A stretch of 64,000 nucleotides of DNA from Dichetophora obliterata (lineage: Eukaryota > Arthropoda > Insecta > Diptera > Sciomyzidae): NCBI GenBank assembly GCA_963920525.1, contig OY986435.1, positions 179,398,266-179,462,265 on the forward strand, in the 5' to 3' direction. A program made the translations under genes and the position numbers. The number at the start of each line of letters is the position of its first letter. Position 1 is the stretch's first letter. The notes under the pieces were generated by a model. It was not told the DNA's origin. It was given only the letters and a program-made list of their open reading frames with translations, and made no database searches. Below are positions 35,371 through 46,784 of the stretch, piece after piece.

Positions 35371-36000
35371 TAAACTACTTATCATAATTTGACAAATGAG
35401 GTATCGTTGGAAGCGTTTTGATGATCTTAGGCTAAAGGCTATGTGACGTCACATTTAATTTAATATAGCGCCCTCTAGAGGAAGTAAAATCATGAACAAA
35501 CAAAAAAAAATTTCAGTGACATAAGCAAATGAGGTATCGTTAGAAGCGTTTCGATCGTCTGGTGAAGAAGAGTTATCTTACGTCACATAAAGTTTAATTG
35601 TCCCTCTAGAGGACAGAAAGTCAAATTAACTCCTAACTTCTAAACTACTTATCATAATTAAAGAAATGAGGTATCGTTGGAAGAGTTTGGACCTTCCGCT
35701 AGTAATGCGATAGCTAGAAGAGTTTTGCTCTTCTGCTGGTTATAGGTTATGTAAGGTAACATTTAACTTAATATGGCGCCCTCTAGAGGAGAGGAAATCA
35801 AATAAATTCGTAACTTCTAAACTACTTCTCATAATTTAACAAATGCGGTATCGTTGGAAGCGTTTTGCTCTTCTGCTAGTTATAAACAGCTCATATTCCT
35901 ATAGGTTGTGTTTAAATTTAATATTGCGCCCTCTAGAGGACAGAAAGTCAACTAAATCCCTACCTTCTGAGCTACTTATCACAATCTGAAAAAATACATC
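35371..36000. repeat. tandem array, unit ~120-175 bp, about four to five copies
   Basis: AACTACTTATCATAATT and GAGGTATCGTTGGAAGCG recur at about 35371, 35520, 35642, 35819 and, partly, 35971. Each unit also carries GCGCCCTCTAGAGGA, whose centre CCTCTAGAGG is palindromic. A GTAT microsatellite (35332-35360) and an ACCCGACTACGGCGAAGC tip (35284) precede it. No coding capacity. Confidence 0.8.
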
Positions 36001-36098
36001 CCCAAAATAATTGAAATAAAAACTAAGTTCAAAATACTAAAACCCGACTACTAAAAATAAAGCTCTAAAAGGTATGCAACAAGAAAATATTCTCATCT

Positions 36099-37840
36099 AG
36101 CATTTTGAATGAAAACGGGAATCTAGTGACAGATGTCCAGAGTACACTGACGTTATGGAGGGAACACTTCTCTAAGCTTCTAAATGGTGACGCTGACAAC
36201 AATCCCGCCAATAGATATGATATTCCGGAAACCCCAATTTCGGATGACAGCATCGAAGTTCCGCTGCCCGACTATGATGAAGTTCTGACAGCTATAGCTC
36301 GGCTTAAAAAGAACAAAGCCGCGGGAGCTGATGGCTTACCTGCTGAGCTGTTTAAGAACGGAGGCGAAACTCTACTTAAATGCATTCACGAGCTTCTATG
36401 CAGAATATGGTCGGAAGAATGCATTCCGAACGATTGGAATCTCAGTGTGCTCTGCCCAATCCACAAGAAAGGCGATTCCACTATCTGAGCCAATTACCGT
36501 GGGATAAGCCTTCTTAATATCGCATATAAGGTCCTGTCGAGCATTTTATGTGAAATATTGAAGCCCATTGTAAACGAACTGATCGGACCTTATCAGTGTG
36601 GCTTCAGACCTGGAAAGTCCACCATTGACCAGATTTTCACGCTACGACAAATCTTGGAGAAGACTCAAGAAAAACAAGTCGACACCCACCATCTTTTTGT
36701 CGACTACAAAGCCGCCTTCGACAGCCCAATAAGGTGCTTCCTTATTGGGCTGTCGAAGGCTTACTCCACCATGTCTGAATTTGGTACTCCTGCAAAACTA
36801 ATACGACTTTGCAGGATGACACTGAGCAACACCAGCAGCGCAGTTAAAATCGGGAAGGACCTCTCCCCACCATTTATTACCAAACGAGTTCTCAGACAAG
36901 GTGATTCAACCTAATTCAACCTAATTCAACCTAATGATGGAAAAGATCATCCGAGCTGCTGATCTGAGACGTAGTGGCACAATATTCTGCAAGAGTGTTA
37001 TGCTGCTTGCGTATGCTGATGACATAGATATCATTGGCCATAATACGCGCGAAGTCAGTGCAGCATTTTCCAGATTAGAAAGAGAGTCAAGTCGAATGGG
37101 TCTGTATGAATGCAGATAAGACGAAATACATAGAGTCAACAAACAAACAGTCCCAACGTCTTGCAACCCACGTTCCAGTTGACAATACCTCCTTCGAGGT
37201 TGTGAAGGACTTCGTTTATCTGGGATCCAGCATAAACTTAACCAACGACTCAGCATTGAGATCAAACGAAGAATAACTCTTGCCAACAGGTGTTTCTTTG
37301 GGCTCAGTAGGCAATTGAGAAGTAGATCCCTCTCTCGACGAACAAAAATCACACTCTATAAATCGCTCATCATGCCCGTCCTACTTTACGCATCACAAAC
37401 CTGGACGCTGAGCAGTTTAGATGAAAAGACTTTAGGAGCATTCGAGAGAAAGATTCTTCGTAAGATCTACGGACCAATCTGCGTCAATGGCGAGTACCGA
37501 ATACGGTGGAATGATGAACTGTATGAGCTGTACGCTGACATCGACATAGTCAAGCGCATTAAAATCGAGCGGCTTCGCTGGCTTGGTCATGTTCAGCGCA
37601 TGAAAGACGATGCTCCAGTGAAGAAAACATTCGATTCGGTACCCAGCGGCGGTCAACGCAGAAGAGGACGACCGCATCTTCGTTGGAAAGACCAAATAGA
37701 GGACAACCTGACGAAGCTTGGAATTTCCAACTGGCGCCAGCAAGCGAAAGACAGAAATGGCTGGCGCAAATTCTTAGATGAGGCCAAGACCGACATACGG
37801 TTGTAGCGCCAACTAAGTAAGTAAGTAAGTAAGCATTTTT
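36099..37840 (+). mobile_element. 5'-truncated LINE, RTE-like, with 8-bp target duplication
   Basis: AGCATTTT flanks the insertion on the left (36099-36106) and right (37833-37840). The 3' end has no poly(A) tail but a short TAAG repeat (37813-37832). Such simple-repeat tails are usual for RTE-type and some other LINEs; the clade is uncertain. The 5' truncation at the middle of the second open frame is typical of target-primed insertion. Confidence 0.75.
36105..37806 (+). pseudogene. LINE reverse transcriptase, broken
   Basis: Reading along: the finger region KKNKAAGADGLPAELFKNGG and VLCPIHKKGD, a stop at 36486, then NYRGISLLNIAYKVLSS, PYQCGFRPGKSTIDQI and LFVDYKAAFDSP (motif A). At this point a 21-base hairpin is inserted. 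RVLRQGDS is followed by a collapsed stretch of three 10-base repeats (36904-36933), then LMMEKIIRAADL and LLAYADDIDII (motif C, YADD). After frameshifts the C-terminal part, 37315-37806, is open for 163 codons (TLYKSLIMPVLLYASQTW, RLRWLGHVQRM, GRPHLRWKDQ). The endonuclease and ORF1 are missing. Confidence 0.9.
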
Positions 37841-38285
37841 TGTATAAACTATTTAATATTTTTTGTTTATTAAATAAACAACTTCCACATAATATATTTT
37901 ATTGTATTTAATACATATTCATAGTTATATTCAGAAGATATCCGCAGTCGTATGCCACCTCATACATATGTCGCCCTCTAGATGTATGTGATATGTCGTC
38001 CCCTTGATGCACTTTTTCTAAAGCTTATGATCGCTTACTACTGTTACATTGCATCATTTTGTTAGGATAATTGGCGTACGTTCATGGATATCATCTGAAT
38101 ATCACTATGAATATGTGTTAAATACAATGAAATATATTATGTGTAAGTTGTTTATTTAATAAACAAAAAATATTAAATAGTTTATACAAAAATATTTTAG
38201 AAGAGAATATTTTCTTGTTGCATACTTTTAATTTTAATTAATTAATTTTTAGAAGTCGGGTTTTAGTTTTTTGAACTTATTTTTT

Positions 38286-40297
38286 TAATACATTAGGTCT
38301 GTTTCCGTTCTTACTTCAAGTAATTGTAATAGAATAGAGAGTGACATTACTAGAATAGAGTAGTGTACTATTTATGGCAGCCACATCATCGTAACCCTGC
38401 CCAAACATAAAATCAGAATTTATGCCGAAGTCATTATACAATATTATCAATGATATGAAAGCATAGGTCTGTCTCAGTTCAGTTCAAAGTTGAAGAGGCT
38501 TGCAACTTTTTACGCAGTTGCGTTGTAGCTGCGTTAATGCTAATATATTGTATAAGATTTTTATACTTTCTGGACCCTACCGTCCAAACTCCCCCTTGCC
38601 TACGGGCCCGTGGGAGTTAGACACAAAAGTTGACCGATCTTAATAAATTTTTGACAAAAGGCTTAAAATATAATGTAGTAGATGTATAGTTAAAATGGTA
38701 TAAATCGATTGGTTTTTAGAGGTGCCTCTCTTGAACATATATTCAAGCAATTCTCAAGCAATTTACTGATTTAGAGGTATATTCAAAATCGATTTTTTGC
38801 AAAAAGGCGGAACAAAGCGGAATTTATCTTTTCATAGGCTATAAGATAAAGGTTCAGTGTTGTTAATTAAAAAAAAAAAACCGCCCCTAATAATGTTCAT
38901 GAATTAGTAAATGTCTGTTAAAATATGCAAAATTTGTCATTTTATGTAGTTTCTTTTTTTTAAATTTACCAAAATTCCTTTTTCTATTAATTTCACAAAT
39001 TCTAAAACGAAAAAGTGGAGCAAAGTTTTTTCTTTAAAGTCTATTTCTTATTTTTATTTTTGATTAAAAATGTATTTTAAGAAGAATTTTTCCTGTGAGC
39101 ACCAAGAATATATCGAAGACTACCTTGCAAATTACTAAAAAATTGGACAAGTTTTAGTTGATGCCGTACCTACATTTCTACTTTTTAAGCGAAAATATTT
39201 TGGACTTACCTTTATGGGAGTATTTATTATCTTTGAAATCATACCAAATTTGTGCTTTTCCGAGACCAAAAATTATTTTATTTATTTCCACTGCGCAAAG
39301 CACTGTGAGCCGCGGCAACATTCTATGCTTGACCGCGGTGAAAGTTGTTGTCAACAATATCAAGAAATTCTGGTCTCAATAATAAACGACTTTTAAGCAT
39401 AACCATTAAGCGTTCTTACTAGAACTTGTCTGTCTGTCAGTTTGTCCGTCTGTCAGTTATTCGTCATAACAAATAAAAAATGGCAACAAATAAATAACAG
39501 CTAAACACACAAAAGTGTCTTTTATGGTTACGTTCAAAGTGGCACTTGTGAAAAAAGTCTTTGGGAAAAGCAAAAAACAAAAACAAAAAAAACATGCTGC
39601 ATGCAGCCAGCCGATGAATGATCTGAGACAAAATTGCCGCAACAAAAATCCGCAAAAGATTCTAATTACAGAAGATTGCAGAGGACTGATGACTGGTTTG
39701 GAATGAGCGCTGCCATATTGGACAGCACTTGTGCCAACTTTTGAGCATGATCGAGCATGTGTTTGTGTCACTTTTATTTGTCTATAACTTTTGTTGTAAC
39801 TAACTGCTGTTGCTGCTGCTGTTAATACCTGGCTCATCAGGTGTCATTCGTATTCGCATTAATGCCAAAGTGTGCAGTTATGGAACATGGAAAGAAAGTT
39901 GTTTTTAATGCTACTCATGCGTATGCTCAAAAATTGTAATGTTTATTTTTGTGTGTTTTTTATGTTTATGTGTGGCAGGAATTCGTAATTTGAAGGTTGT
40001 TCACACGGTATGTGATTAAGAAAAATTTGCACTACTTGTCTAGAACTTAATAAAAAAGAAATAAAATCAAATTAAAATTTTTGTCTATCTCTATTGAAAA
40101 CACTCACTAATCCACTATTTCGATTATTTGTTATAGAAACTAAGAAAAAAGCAGAAATATGTATTATATAAAAACTATGAAATATTTTTTTTACCAAAGA
40201 CGGACTTCCGAAACGTGCTTCTACAAAATCTGTATACAATTTAACTACGGTATTTAAGAGAGGTTTCAGGCAAATAATTTTTTATAAACTAACTTTT
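38286..40297. other. AT-rich DNA, no gene recognised
   Basis: The open frames at 39158-39396 and 39457-39837 overlap on both strands and show no domain; I judge them chance. No inverted-repeat element could be bounded. Confidence 0.4.
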
Positions 40298-40747
40298 TTA
40301 ACCCTTTCGCGAATTTGATGCCATATGGCATCATCAGTTTTCAAGACCCCATGGAACCGCCTAGGCACCATTTATAAATAACTTGTATATGATATTTCTT
40401 ATATAAGACTGCTATAGAGGTGTCTCATTAAAAAATTTATATTTAATTGCTTACAGGACGATAAATTCCATTTTTTATTCAACCATATAGTCTAAGTAAA
40501 TTTTTCACTAAAAAGGTGACATAACAAATTTACAATTTTTGTTAAAAAGCACAAAATATTAGTAATTTTTTTGATGCATTATCTTAACCAATAGTTACCA
40601 TACATTTCTGCATAGTTGAAAAAAATAATTTTAAATTCTATTGTACGCTCGACGATTTTTCAAATTTCTTATGATGTCACATGACATCAATTTTACTCAT
40701 AGGTGCTAAAATGCTTGCGCCACTCGTACTTTATTCAATGTGATATA

Positions 40748-42050
40748 AAGGGTGTTTTTTAGAGGTATAGAACTTCGAATTGAAATAAAACACAAGAAAA
40801 TCGTTTTAATGTCCATCAATTTGGCTTTATTGGAAGGATAATTTTATGCCATTAATGTTTAAATATGATTTCGGGCATGTGGCCGCCACGGCTGGCTCGA
40901 ATAAAGCCAATTCTACAGGTCCAATTTTCAACCACTTTTTCGAGCATATGGGGCCGTATGTCGGCAATAACGCCACGAATGTTGGCTTCCAAGTCCCCTA
41001 ACGTTTCTGGTTTGTTGGCGTAGACGAGCGACTTCACATATCCCCAAAGAAAATAATCCAATGGTGTCAAATCACACGATCTTGGTGGCCAATTGACAGG
41101 TCCATTCCGCGAAATTATGCGCTCATCGAATGTTTCCTTCAATAAATCGATTGTGACGTGCGCTGTGTGGCATGTAGCGCCGTCTTGTTGGAACCACAAC
41201 TCATCCACATTCATGCCATCCAATTCAGGAACAAAATAGTCGGTTATCATGGCTCTGTTACCGGTCTCCATTAACGGTAACTGACTCTCTAGCATTATTT
41301 CGGAAGAAGTATGGCCCAATGACTCCACCAGCCCATAGAGCACACCAAACAGTCAGTTTTTGTGGATGTAATGGCGTCTCAAGGGTCTCATGTGGATTCT
41401 CTTCACTCCAAATGCGGCAATTTTGCTTGATGACGTAGCCATTCAACCAAAAATGAGCCTCATCACTGAACAAAATTTTGCGATGAAAATCAGCATCGAG
41501 ATCAATCTCATTTTCGGCCCATACACCAAAATCACGACGCATTGCATGGTCTCGCGGCTCTAATTCTTGCACAAGCTGGATCTTGTAAGGTCGCAAGCCA
41601 AGATCTTTGCGCAAAATTTTTCATAAAGTTGATGTACAAAGCTCCAATTGCTGTGCACGGTGGCGAATCGATTCATTCGGGTCCTCTTCAACATTTTTGT
41701 CTACAACGGCAATTGTTTCTTCGGTGCGCACTGTTCGACGTCTCTGCGGATGCGTATTATCACATAGAGTAAACGTAGTGCGAAAACGACCCATGGTTAA
41801 CCGAATTAATTGCTCTGATGGACGATTATGTCGACCATAAAATGGACGGAGCTTGCGGTAAACTTCGCGAACTGAACCATTATTTTCGAAATAAATTTGC
41901 ACGATTTGCAAGCGTTGTTCTTTTGTCAACCTGTTCATGATGAAATGGCAAACCAAACTGAACATAAATGACATTAGAGTTGCCAGATTTGACCACAAAA
42001 TGCCAGTTTTATCTGTATTCAAAAAACAAACCTCTAAAAAAAACATCCTT
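40748..42050 (-). mobile_element. mariner C, nearly full length (DD41D), inside piggyBac 1
   Basis: The tips AAGGGTGTTTTTTAGAGG and CCTCTAAAAAAAACATCCTT have TA on both sides (40746-40747, 42051-42052). At 1,303 bp it is complete in outline. It sits in the 5' leader of the piggyBac transposase gene, about 80 bases before its ATG, on the opposite strand. Confidence 0.9.
40852..41938 (-). pseudogene. mariner C transposase, two frameshifts
   Basis: The likely start is the ATG at 41938 (MNRLTKEQRLQIVQIYFEN), because the N-terminal helix-turn-helix begins there; the longer open frame upstream runs into the inverted repeat. In order: HTH 1 (VYRKLRPFYGRHNRPSE), a stop near 41621, a second DNA-binding part (ILRKDLGLRPYKIQL), the first catalytic aspartate in ILFSDEAHF, a frameshift near 41300, then WFQQDGATCHTA (second aspartate) and WPPRSCDLTPLDYFLWG (third, 41 residues on), ending EIIFKH. 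The span is 362 codons, the length of an intact mariner of this group. All three aspartates remain. Confidence 0.9.
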
Positions 42051-42132
42051 TATATGCATGTATCAAATTTTGCGCATTCTATTTTCAGCGTTTGAAAGAA
42101 AAGTTGCTCTTTTTATATAAAGATTATTCATA

Positions 42133-44012
42133 ATGTCGAGAAAAATAAATGATAAGGCAATTAAAAAGTTTTTAAATAATTTTGAGGATTCAGATTTATC
42201 CGATTTAGAGGAATCAGAAGAACCTGACGTATTATTAGATTTGTGTGAAGTATTTGAAGGAAACCATCGTTTTTATTAGAAGAGCTATCTCGAAATGGCC
42301 AATACGAAGTAAGTATTAAAGACCTTGAAGTTGATAATGTCGAGGTTTTAGATTTAGAAGTAGATAAAACTTCAAAAGAAAAGTTACCTCTTTACGACCA
42401 ATCCAAAAGACTTGAATTTGTTGGGCTTTCAGATTCTCAAGAAGGTGAAATATTAACAATACCTTTTGAGAAAATTGACGAATTTCGTTGGTAAAACTTT
42501 TTGGACTCCTCCAGAAATCTGGAACAGATTTAAAAATTCCAGTTCAATATTTTCTTGAGTATTTTAATGCTGTATTTGTTGATAAAGTAGCTGATGCTAC
42601 AAACCAAGCTAAGCTTAAAAATAACGGTACTTCAATTAATTTAAGAACGGAAGAATGATACAAGCTTATAGCGCTAGAAATTATGATCGGTTCAATTGGC
42701 TATCCGCGATTGGAGATGTATCTTTTTGTCGGAGTATGACGAGAAACAGATTTCATTCTATTCGTAATAATCTTAAATTTTGTATAGATGTTGATTCTAC
42801 TGATAAGCTTTATAAAGCCCATAATATTTTGAACATGTTCACTGAAAAAATATACAATTCCAAAAGACGAAAATCTCTGCGTGGATGAAATGATGGTTCC
42901 TTTTAAAGGAAAAACTGTATTAAGACAATATATGCCAAAAAAACTCATAAAATGGGGTGTACAAATATTTTGCCTCTGCAGCTCAACAGGTATTCTACAT
43001 GATTTTGAAATTTATCGGGGTAAAAACTCTATTGCAGCTGACTCAAAGTGGTTTTGTTTTGATATAGTGATCCATCTTTCGAAAACAATTCCAGAAGGAA
43101 GACATTTCAAAATTTATTTTGATAATTATTTCACAATCCTTAATTTAATGGTGTATTTGCAGAAAAAAGGAATTTGGACAACAGGTACGAAAAGATGCAA
43201 TAGAATCGGAAAAGTCCCACACCAAACCGAAAAAGATCTTAAAAAAAAGGTAGAGGTACTTTCGATTACCGCATTGAAAGACATCATAATGTTATGGCCT
43301 TGAAATGGCTTGATGGAGGCATAGTTAAAATGGTGTCATCGATTTTTGGCGATGAAAAATTAAATAAAGTAACACGATTCTGTTTTGATAAAACAAAAAA
43401 AAAAATTAAATATAGCAACCTAACATTGTTTCTATGTACAATAAACGTGTGGGGGGCGTTGACAAGATGAATTTCCTTCTTTTGTTATACAGAATTTCTA
43501 TTAGATCAAAAGAGTGAACTCTTAAAATTTTCGACCATTTTATTGATCTGGCCATATGCTCCTGGCTAGAATATAAAAAAGATTGTGAAGGTAATCAATT
43601 GAAAGCAAAGAAGTGCATGGATCCATTGGCGTTTCGTAATGATATTGCAGATAGGCTCTTAGGATTATCATCTCAGACTACTTGTGCTCAAAAACGTGGA
43701 TGTCCTAGAGTAGCTTTTGACGAGGATAGTCTAAGTAGCCCAACAACTACGGAAGAATCAGCCCCACAACTTCCAGACAGCGCTACGAGACAGGACCATC
43801 GGTTTCCCTTCGTTATGATGGTTTACAGCACTGGCCAGAGCATACAGCGAAGAAACTCAGGTGCAAACTTTAAGGATCCAAAAGATTTTCAAGGTACATG
43901 TGTTCAAAATGCAACATTCATTTATGCATTCCAAATGAAACTCGAATTTGCTTCAAAATATACCATGAAGGTAAAAATTAAAATACATATATTTTCGGAA
44001 ATAATTTTTTAA
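42133..44012 (+). pseudogene. piggyBac family 1 transposase, broken (PGBD-like)
   Basis: The acidic N-terminus starts at the ATG at 42133 (MSRKINDKAIKKF, then an SDLSDLEESEEPD tract) and stops at 42279. Homology continues through frameshifts: a TPPEIWNRF block near 42505, NYDRFNWLSAIGDVSFCRS (42670), the first catalytic aspartate in VDEMMVPFKGK (42879), LRQYMPKKLIKWGVQIFC, the second in KIYFDNYFTILN (about 43110), a third in GGVDKMNFLL (about 43450), and a C-terminal part from 43599. At least three frameshifts or stops are present. A clear Cys-rich domain was not found at the end. The MPKKxIKWG motif is as in PGBD3/4-like members. Confidence 0.85.
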
Positions 44013-44352
44013 TTGTGATTAATATTTTTTTATAATAAGTATGTATGAATTTTAAATTTATGTTATTTGCTTTATAATTTATGAAAAACGTTTTTGTTAA
44101 AAAAATGAATTTTTAAATCAAAAAAATAAATAAATAAAAATAAATGCTCATATGCAAAATATTTGATTTTTTTCATTTTCTTTTACCTCTAAGGAAATTT
44201 GATGCCATATGGCGTAACTCCAAAAAAACAACTTTTAGAACAAAAAATTAAAAATGCGATTATTTACAAAAAAATTTGATCATAAATAATAATTATTCGT
44301 GAAAAATAGATTTTTTGGACTTGAAATCAAAAAGATATACCGAAAGGGTTAA

Positions 44353-46010
44353 ATTGATAGTTATTGTACAACTATGCAAAAATATGTTAAATAAAAGTTT
44401 AATAAATCCTGCTATAATACAGATTCTACAGCGCTTAAAACCGGTGCGCCAGAATGACTTTAACAAACCAAAGTAGCTTTACAGGCATTTTTCTCGAAAC
44501 ATACTTCTGCAAAACGGAAAACTACTGCAAACAAAGCAATCGACCAATTAAAATTTTTTTTTAATCTATTTGTATTGTAATTCTACACATCTTCAAACAT
44601 TAACACATTCTACACATTTTTGAACTACGTTAAAACATTAATTCAGGACATTTTTTTTAAAAAAATGGCATGAAAAATCTTAAGAAGTGGTTCGGTTAGC
44701 ACAAACATGAAATGGAGCTACACAAATTTTCGTCCTGTTCTAATCACATCTTCCTGTTCTAATATTACTAAAAAATTACATAAATAATAAAGAAACGTAT
44801 ATTGCAAAGATTTTTAGATGAAGTTATAGGTACTAACCCAAACATTGATAATATAAAATTTTTCCGATATAACGTCATCTTCTTATTTCAGAATGTCCTT
44901 GAAAATTGCATATTTTTAAAATGTTATTCACTCGGCCTTTGAAGTCTAGTTAACAGTGCGATAAACTATCAACTCAGAGGTCTCCGGTTGGGGCATAGTT
45001 CTTTTCGCGTTCTTTGATCTTTACTACATTTCTACATTTAAGAATTATAGAAACAAAAAAATCCACAACTTAATTGTGGAAAATTTAGAATTAAAGGACA
45101 GGAACAACTGAGGGCTGGAAATTCTTTCCGAGGTTAAGGCATACCACTAGCCTCGGTTAAAAGTAATTCAAATTGTCTTTCAAGTTTGTTCTGCCTAATC
45201 GATAATTCATGCATGGTTCCAATCAATTATTTCCCTAATAGTCTATCCCTTTCCTTTCAGGTCAAAGACCAAACGTTGTTTATATAAGGCGCATGTCTTG
45301 GTTCTTTAATCTTTTTTAAAAACAAAAATAAATAAAAATAAAATCATTATAATTGTTAAAAACTAAAATCAGCTGATAATAGGATAAACTAAACACATAC
45401 AAAATTTCATTACGATCTGACCCCAAATGTGAAGAACACATGAGTGTCCTTGAAAATAACATATTTCTAAAAATTATTCATATCGCAGTAGACATGATAA
45501 GGATCAATAATAATAAAAAACAAAAGTGCATATTCAAAATTTGACCTCGATACACTATCTTCCTTTTCCAAAATATCCTTAAACATCAAGAAAATTTTAT
45601 GTTTTTATTTCAATATTGTAGTCAATTTTAATAGATTAATGATCGCTGATTCCGAATCTGGCAACAAATTTCTTCTTTCTTTATTAGATCTTAGGATATA
45701 CACTGTTGAATGAAAGAAATATGAGTTTTTAAAGCATTAATAACATACTAATATTTGTGTGTGGTTCATACAAACTGAAAATTTTTAATCAACATTATCT
45801 ATAATTTTCTATAAAAGCTGGACTCTCAAAATTTTCATGAAAATTTCTGAAAATTACATACGAGCATAATATTTGAACAATGAACAGATAAAAGCTTACT
45901 TTACAATTCAAGCCTAGTTAAAGAATTTTGCCATTATCCATTCTTTCAATAATTACTCAAATATTCCTAAAATATTTTATTTTTATTTAATACTACATAT
46001 CTTTAGATCG
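44353..46010. other. AT-rich DNA, no gene recognised
   Basis: No protein domain. A weak tRNA-like tract at 44945-45000 (TCTAGTTAACAGTG, GGTCTCCGG) was not accepted as a gene. A block at 45060-45140 has a short inverted pair (CCGAGGTTAAGG and CCTCGGTTAA). Confidence 0.4.
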
Positions 46011-46310
46011 TATAATATTCGTCGTCGCCTTTTTCTCGAGGAGCTTGAATTGCATCTCGTTGAAAAACAGATCACTAAACGTAAAAAATAACTACAAAGT
46101 AATGATGCTTATAGTGTTATTCAAAGAATTCGGGAGATTCGCCTTTACCAAGTACATCAAAACGAGGCCAATGCTACATCTGCACTTATAAAAATAACAA
46201 AAATCTTTTTGCTACACGCTGTGAATAGTGTAGAAATTTCATTTGTGCTGAACATAATTTCTATTTATGCGAAAAATGTACAAATAATTAACAAAAGTTA
46301 AAAATTAAAT
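46011..46310 (+). pseudogene. piggyBac family 2 transposase, 3'-end fragment
   Basis: This matches 50990-51290 almost base for base (shared blocks include TGTTATTCAAAGAATTCGGG and CTTTTTGCTACACGCTGTG). It covers the linker and Cys-rich C-terminus. The rest of the element is not adjacent, so it is an isolated remnant. It carries a stop where the other copy reads through (AAAAAATAACTAC near 46085). Confidence 0.85.
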
Positions 46311-46784
46311 TTTTTTTAATTTTATAAATCTACTGAAATCGACTACAATATTGACACAAAATTTTTTTTTTAGCACCATGATATTTAGAGGCATATATCC
46401 AAATCTATTGCACCCCCTGAGCCAGTTCTTTTTTTTTCACATATAATCGCTCCGCCCCAATATACATACATAATATATATATTTAACTTTTATATTACTA
46501 ATAACTTACTCACCAAATATATTTTGATCGTACATAAATCTTGCCATTATTCATATCTCTCATTATTCAGGGCTTCTTATTTCCAATCAGAAAAAATTAA
46601 CTGCCGCTCTCATCTGGTTAAGAAGTTATTGGGGACCAAAGTTAAAAAATGGGCTCGAAAAATTCGCTATTTTTTATTTGTATACAAAACTAAGTATGGG
46701 TGTTGAAAGAAAAACTACGTTATAACCTATTCAATATACTATTAACTTAGAATAAGTTTAGTTTCTTAACTTAGTTTTGGACTT

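Larger units (their letters stand above)
36017..38285. mobile_element. foldback element interrupted by a LINE
   Basis: The left arm (36017-36106, resuming 37831-37975) and right arm (38080-38285) are inverted for about 200 bases: AACCCGACT, GTATGCAACAAGAAAATATT, TTTGTATAAACTATTTAAT and TTAATACATATTCATAG occur in order in both. The left arm is continuous only if the LINE at 36107-37832 is taken out. The loop holds CGCCCTCTAGATG, related to the tandem array. Confidence 0.75.
40302..44348 (+). mobile_element. piggyBac family 1 element, containing mariner C
   Basis: The tips CCCTTTCG at both ends are flanked by TTAA (40298-40301 and 44349-44352), the piggyBac target. The left subterminal region has the perfect palindrome GATGCCATATGGCATC (40317-40332); the right has a near copy (44201-44216). 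A split palindrome, GATGTCA-CA-TGACATC, lies at 40673-40688. Without mariner C the element would be about 2.7 kb, a normal size for an autonomous piggyBac element. The transposase is broken. Confidence 0.88.

Noticed and set aside
35371..36000. CRISPR-like array
   Set aside because: Repeats are long, diverged and without unique spacers; eukaryotic tandem repeat.
39457..39837. 126-codon open frame on the minus strand
   Set aside because: No domain, low-complexity F/C-rich composition, overlapped by frames on the other strand.
44945..45000. tRNA-like tract
   Set aside because: Box spacing and B-box match are poor, and no paired arms could be drawn.
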